DNA from: Acholeplasmatales bacterium
Lineage (GTDB): Bacteria; Bacillota_I; Bacilli_A; Acholeplasmatales; Anaeroplasmataceae
Reading direction: 5' to 3'
DNA length: 7,989 bases
NCBI GenBank assembly: GCA_016288675.1
Contig: JAEELC010000157.1
Location: forward strand, 1-7,989
In this document: positions 6,230 through 7,989 of the stretch, piece by piece
Layout: each line of letters opens with the position of its first letter
How positions within the stretch are numbered: position 1 is the first letter of the stretch
The notes under the pieces: model-generated
Database searches by the model: none
Told to the model about the DNA's origin: nothing
What the model saw: the letters and a program-made list of their open reading frames with translations, nothing else
Made by a program: the position numbers and the translations under genes

Positions 6230-6258
6230 AAAAAAACACCTCACTATTTCATAGTAAG
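6230..6258 (-). promoter_or_regulatory. Hairpin and U-tract between folC and radC, overlapping the radC ribosome site
   Basis: In minus-strand RNA, CUUACUAU (6258-6251) pairs with AUAGUGAG (6247-6240) over 8 bp, including one G-U wobble, around a GAA loop. The 3' arm covers the A and first G of the radC Shine-Dalgarno AGGUG (6241-6237), and seven U's (6236-6230) follow directly before the ATG. It could act as a leaky terminator that lowers radC relative to folC, or as partial masking of the ribosome site. The stem is weak, so either effect would be modest. Confidence 0.45.
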
Positions 6259-6270
6259 ATGTTCATAATT

Positions 6271-7509
6271 TTACTTAATATTTTTTCTTAAACTTGATAC
6301 AAAATGTAATGAACCAACAACTAAAATAGGTTCATTTAAACTTAAGGCGTATTTATAAGCTTCTAATTCATCAAGAATTAAAGTCTTTTTAATAGGAACC
6401 TCATCCATTAAAATATTAGGATCTTTAGCACGAGGATCATCAATAGTTGTAATAATAAAGCTATTAGCTATTTCAGACAATTTATCGATAACCTTATCGC
6501 TTTCTTTATCTGAAAGAGCAGTATAAATAATATTATATTTAATATTAGCATCAATTTCTTTTAAGGAATTAACAACTTCATTAATAGCAGATATGTTGTG
6601 TCCTCCATCTAAAATAGTTAATGGATTATTATTAATAAGCTCTAGTCTTCCAGGCCAGAACATATTTAATAATGCCGCTTCTATTTCTTCATAAGTTGGA
6701 TGAGTTAATATACTTAAAGCTTTTATAGCTAGACTAGCATTTAAAGCTTCAAAGGAACCTAATAGATTAGTTTCATAGAAAACATTATCTAGCATAAAGC
6801 TAGTCTTGTTAAAAGACGATTTAACATTTAAATCATCTTTAGAAATAAAATAGCATTTTGTATTTTTTAAAGCGCAATCTTCTTCAAATTGCTTATATAA
6901 TGATTTTTCTACGCCAGTAACTAATATAGAATTTCTTTTAACAATACCAAGCTTATGACTGGCAATTTCTTCTAATGTATTTCCTAACACCTTCATATGA
7001 TCATATCCTACTGAAGGAATTATAGAACAAATAGGTTCAATTACATTTGTAGCATCTAGCTTACCACCAAGACCACATTCAATTACTGCGTAATCAACAT
7101 TCTTAAGCTTAAAATATAAGAATCCAATTAATGTAACAACTTCAAAAAATGGAACAATATCATCATAATCATTATTATATTTTTCAATGATAGGATAAAT
7201 AAAATTAGTTAAATTAAGAAGCTCTAGATCACTAATTTCTTCTTTATTAACAACTATACGTTCATTAAAGCGAAGAATATAAGGCGATACAAAGCGACCA
7301 ACATTATATCCTTGCTTAATTAAAATCGAAGATGTAAATTCAGCTGTAGCTCCTTTACCATTTGTACCAGCTATATGAATTGTTTTATAAGCTTTTTCTG
7401 GATTTCCTAAAATATTTAAAAGCCTAGACATACGATCTAAGCTTGTTCTTTTTTCTTTTCTTTTAATATGTTCTATCCAATAAATGGCATCATTTGCACT
7501 ATTAAACAT
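6271..7509 (-). CDS. folC: Folylpolyglutamate synthase / dihydrofolate synthase (FolC)
   Basis: A cytoplasmic Mur-ligase-family enzyme that adds glutamates to tetrahydrofolates in an ATP-dependent reaction; many bacterial FolC proteins also make dihydrofolate from dihydropteroate. The sequence cannot decide whether this one is bifunctional. It has 412 residues, the normal length. Motifs in order: P-loop HIAGTNGKGATAEF (45-58), SPYILRFNERI (75-85), FFEVVT (121-126), IECGLGGKLDATN (143-155; E144 as Mg ligand), YDHMKVLG (169-176), IASHKLGI (182-189; K186 matches the carbamylated lysine K185 of L. casei FPGS), WPGRLE (285-290), DGGHN (301-305) and VVGSLHFVS (397-405). Small departures from the family pattern are Tyr for His in SPH, EC for EV, and DGGHN for DGAHN. 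AAGGG overlaps the stop of the upstream gene and is 7 nt from the ATG. The 10-bp gap indicates co-transcription with that gene. Confidence 0.95.
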   Translation of the reverse strand: MFNSANDAIYWIEHIKRKEKRTSLDRMSRLLNILGNPEKAYKTIHIAGTNGKGATAEFTSSILIKQGYNVGRFVSPYILRFNERIVVNKEEISDLELLNLTNFIYPIIEKYNNDYDDIVPFFEVVTLIGFLYFKLKNVDYAVIECGLGGKLDATNVIEPICSIIPSVGYDHMKVLGNTLEEIASHKLGIVKRNSILVTGVEKSLYKQFEEDCALKNTKCYFISKDDLNVKSSFNKTSFMLDNVFYETNLLGSFEALNASLAIKALSILTHPTYEEIEAALLNMFWPGRLELINNNPLTILDGGHNISAINEVVNSLKEIDANIKYNIIYTALSDKESDKVIDKLSEIANSFIITTIDDPRAKDPNILMDEVPIKKTLILDELEAYKYALSLNEPILVVGSLHFVSSLRKNIK

Positions 7510-7519
7510 ATATACACCC

Positions 7520-7989
7520 TTATACTTCTGAATTCTTTAAATATTCATTAAGTTCCTTATGATTAATTATTCTAACACCCTTAAATTCAAGTTCAGAATA
7601 AATAAATCTAGATTCAACATTATTTTTATAATAAACCTTCTCTTTTACATTTGGATATAAAATTAATATTTTATTAATTCTTTTTTCTGAATCATCATTA
7701 GTTAAATTTAAAAAATCATCAATATCAATTTTAGTACCATTAATATCAGTAGGTTTATTTAAAAGACTAAAATTATAATCACTATCTACATGTAATATCT
7801 TCTTACGTGTATTAGTAATAATCTTAAAATAATATTTTGCGTAAGTAGTTTCTGCATAAATATCATAAAAAGAATCATCTTTATAATAAATATTAATAAT
7901 GTTATTAAGATTTTCTTTGATTTGATTAAATATATTATTATATTCTGCTTGTTGCTTACGCTTATTTAAAGCGTAAATTACAGCACCAA
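7520..7989 (-). CDS. Hypothetical protein, probably membrane-anchored, N-terminus outside window
   Basis: An open frame of 155 codons enters from the right edge and stops at TAA 7522-7520, 10 bp before folC. I do not recognise the family. The first visible residues, GAVIYALNKRKQQ, look like the end of a transmembrane helix followed by a basic stop-transfer stretch; the rest is soluble and would then be cytoplasmic. It is rich in Asn, Lys, Tyr and Ile, has no cysteine, and shows no clear catalytic motif. The C-terminal 60 residues alternate predicted strands and turns (KILILYPNV, SRFIYSELEFKGVRII), ending in a helix NHKELNEYLKN. That pattern is loosely like the C-terminal part of NERD-type or other restriction-endonuclease-like folds, which is speculation only. 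Tight spacing with folC suggests an operon. In Bacillus the gene before folC is valS, so this neighbour differs. Confidence 0.75.
   Translation of the reverse strand, partial: GAVIYALNKRKQQAEYNNIFNQIKENLNNIINIYYKDDSFYDIYAETTYAKYYFKIITNTRKKILHVDSDYNFSLLNKPTDINGTKIDIDDFLNLTNDDSEKRINKILILYPNVKEKVYYKNNVESRFIYSELEFKGVRIINHKELNEYLKNSEV

Noticed and set aside
1..7989. A novel defence system, mobile element, CRISPR array, tRNA or rRNA
   Set aside because: All coding space is accounted for by core genes apart from the partial frame at 7520-7989. I saw no direct-repeat array, transposase, integrase, attachment site or cloverleaf.
1..7989. Mycoplasma-type code with TGA as tryptophan
   Set aside because: Tryptophans such as those in parC, parE and folC are TGG, and the conserved proteins reach full length without in-frame TGA.

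Overview
The window is an ordinary housekeeping segment of an AT-rich bacterial chromosome, most likely a low-GC Bacillota (Bacilli/Erysipelotrichia-like) organism. The support is seen directly: ParC/ParE of the Gram-positive type, a PlsY acyltransferase, an UPF0154 (YneF-type) membrane protein, strong AGGAGG-like Shine-Dalgarno sites, sigma-A-type promoters and A/T-flanked intrinsic terminators. Tryptophan is encoded by TGG and no gene needs TGA read as a sense codon, so the standard bacterial code applies and a Mycoplasma-type code is not indicated. A 2[4Fe-4S] ferredoxin behind a near-consensus promoter suggests an anaerobic or fermentative lifestyle (inference).

Layout. (1) Positions 1-3973, minus strand: the topoisomerase IV operon parE-parC. 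parC runs off the left edge. The two genes are separated by 3 bp, and the parC ribosome binding site lies inside the last codons of parE. (2) Positions 3974-4178: a divergent control region with back-to-back promoters for parE (leftward) and plsY (rightward), and an 86-nt plsY leader holding a long AT hairpin. (3) Positions 4179-4910, plus strand: plsY, followed by two consecutive terminator hairpins, the second shared with the convergent yneF-like gene. (4) Positions 4989-5222, minus strand: a small UPF0154 membrane protein. (5) Positions 5223-5352: a second divergent promoter pair. (6) Positions 5353-5523, plus strand: a 56-residue ferredoxin, followed by a bidirectional terminator. (7) Positions 5558-7989, minus strand: a probable operon of an unidentified membrane-anchored protein (5' end outside the window), folC and radC.

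The genes serve unrelated core functions: chromosome decatenation (ParE/ParC), the first step of phosphatidic acid synthesis (PlsY), electron transfer (ferredoxin), folate polyglutamylation (FolC) and a RadC-family JAB/MPN protein. Proximity of folC and radC recalls the folC...maf-radC neighbourhood known from Bacillus. I see no mobile element, CRISPR array, tRNA, rRNA or defence system. The points that deserve a second look are regulatory: two divergent promoter pairs built to the same geometry, a leader hairpin touching the plsY ribosome binding site, and a hairpin plus U-tract between folC and radC. Four start codons (parE, yneF, radC, ferredoxin) are fixed here by their ribosome binding sites rather than by the longest open frame.
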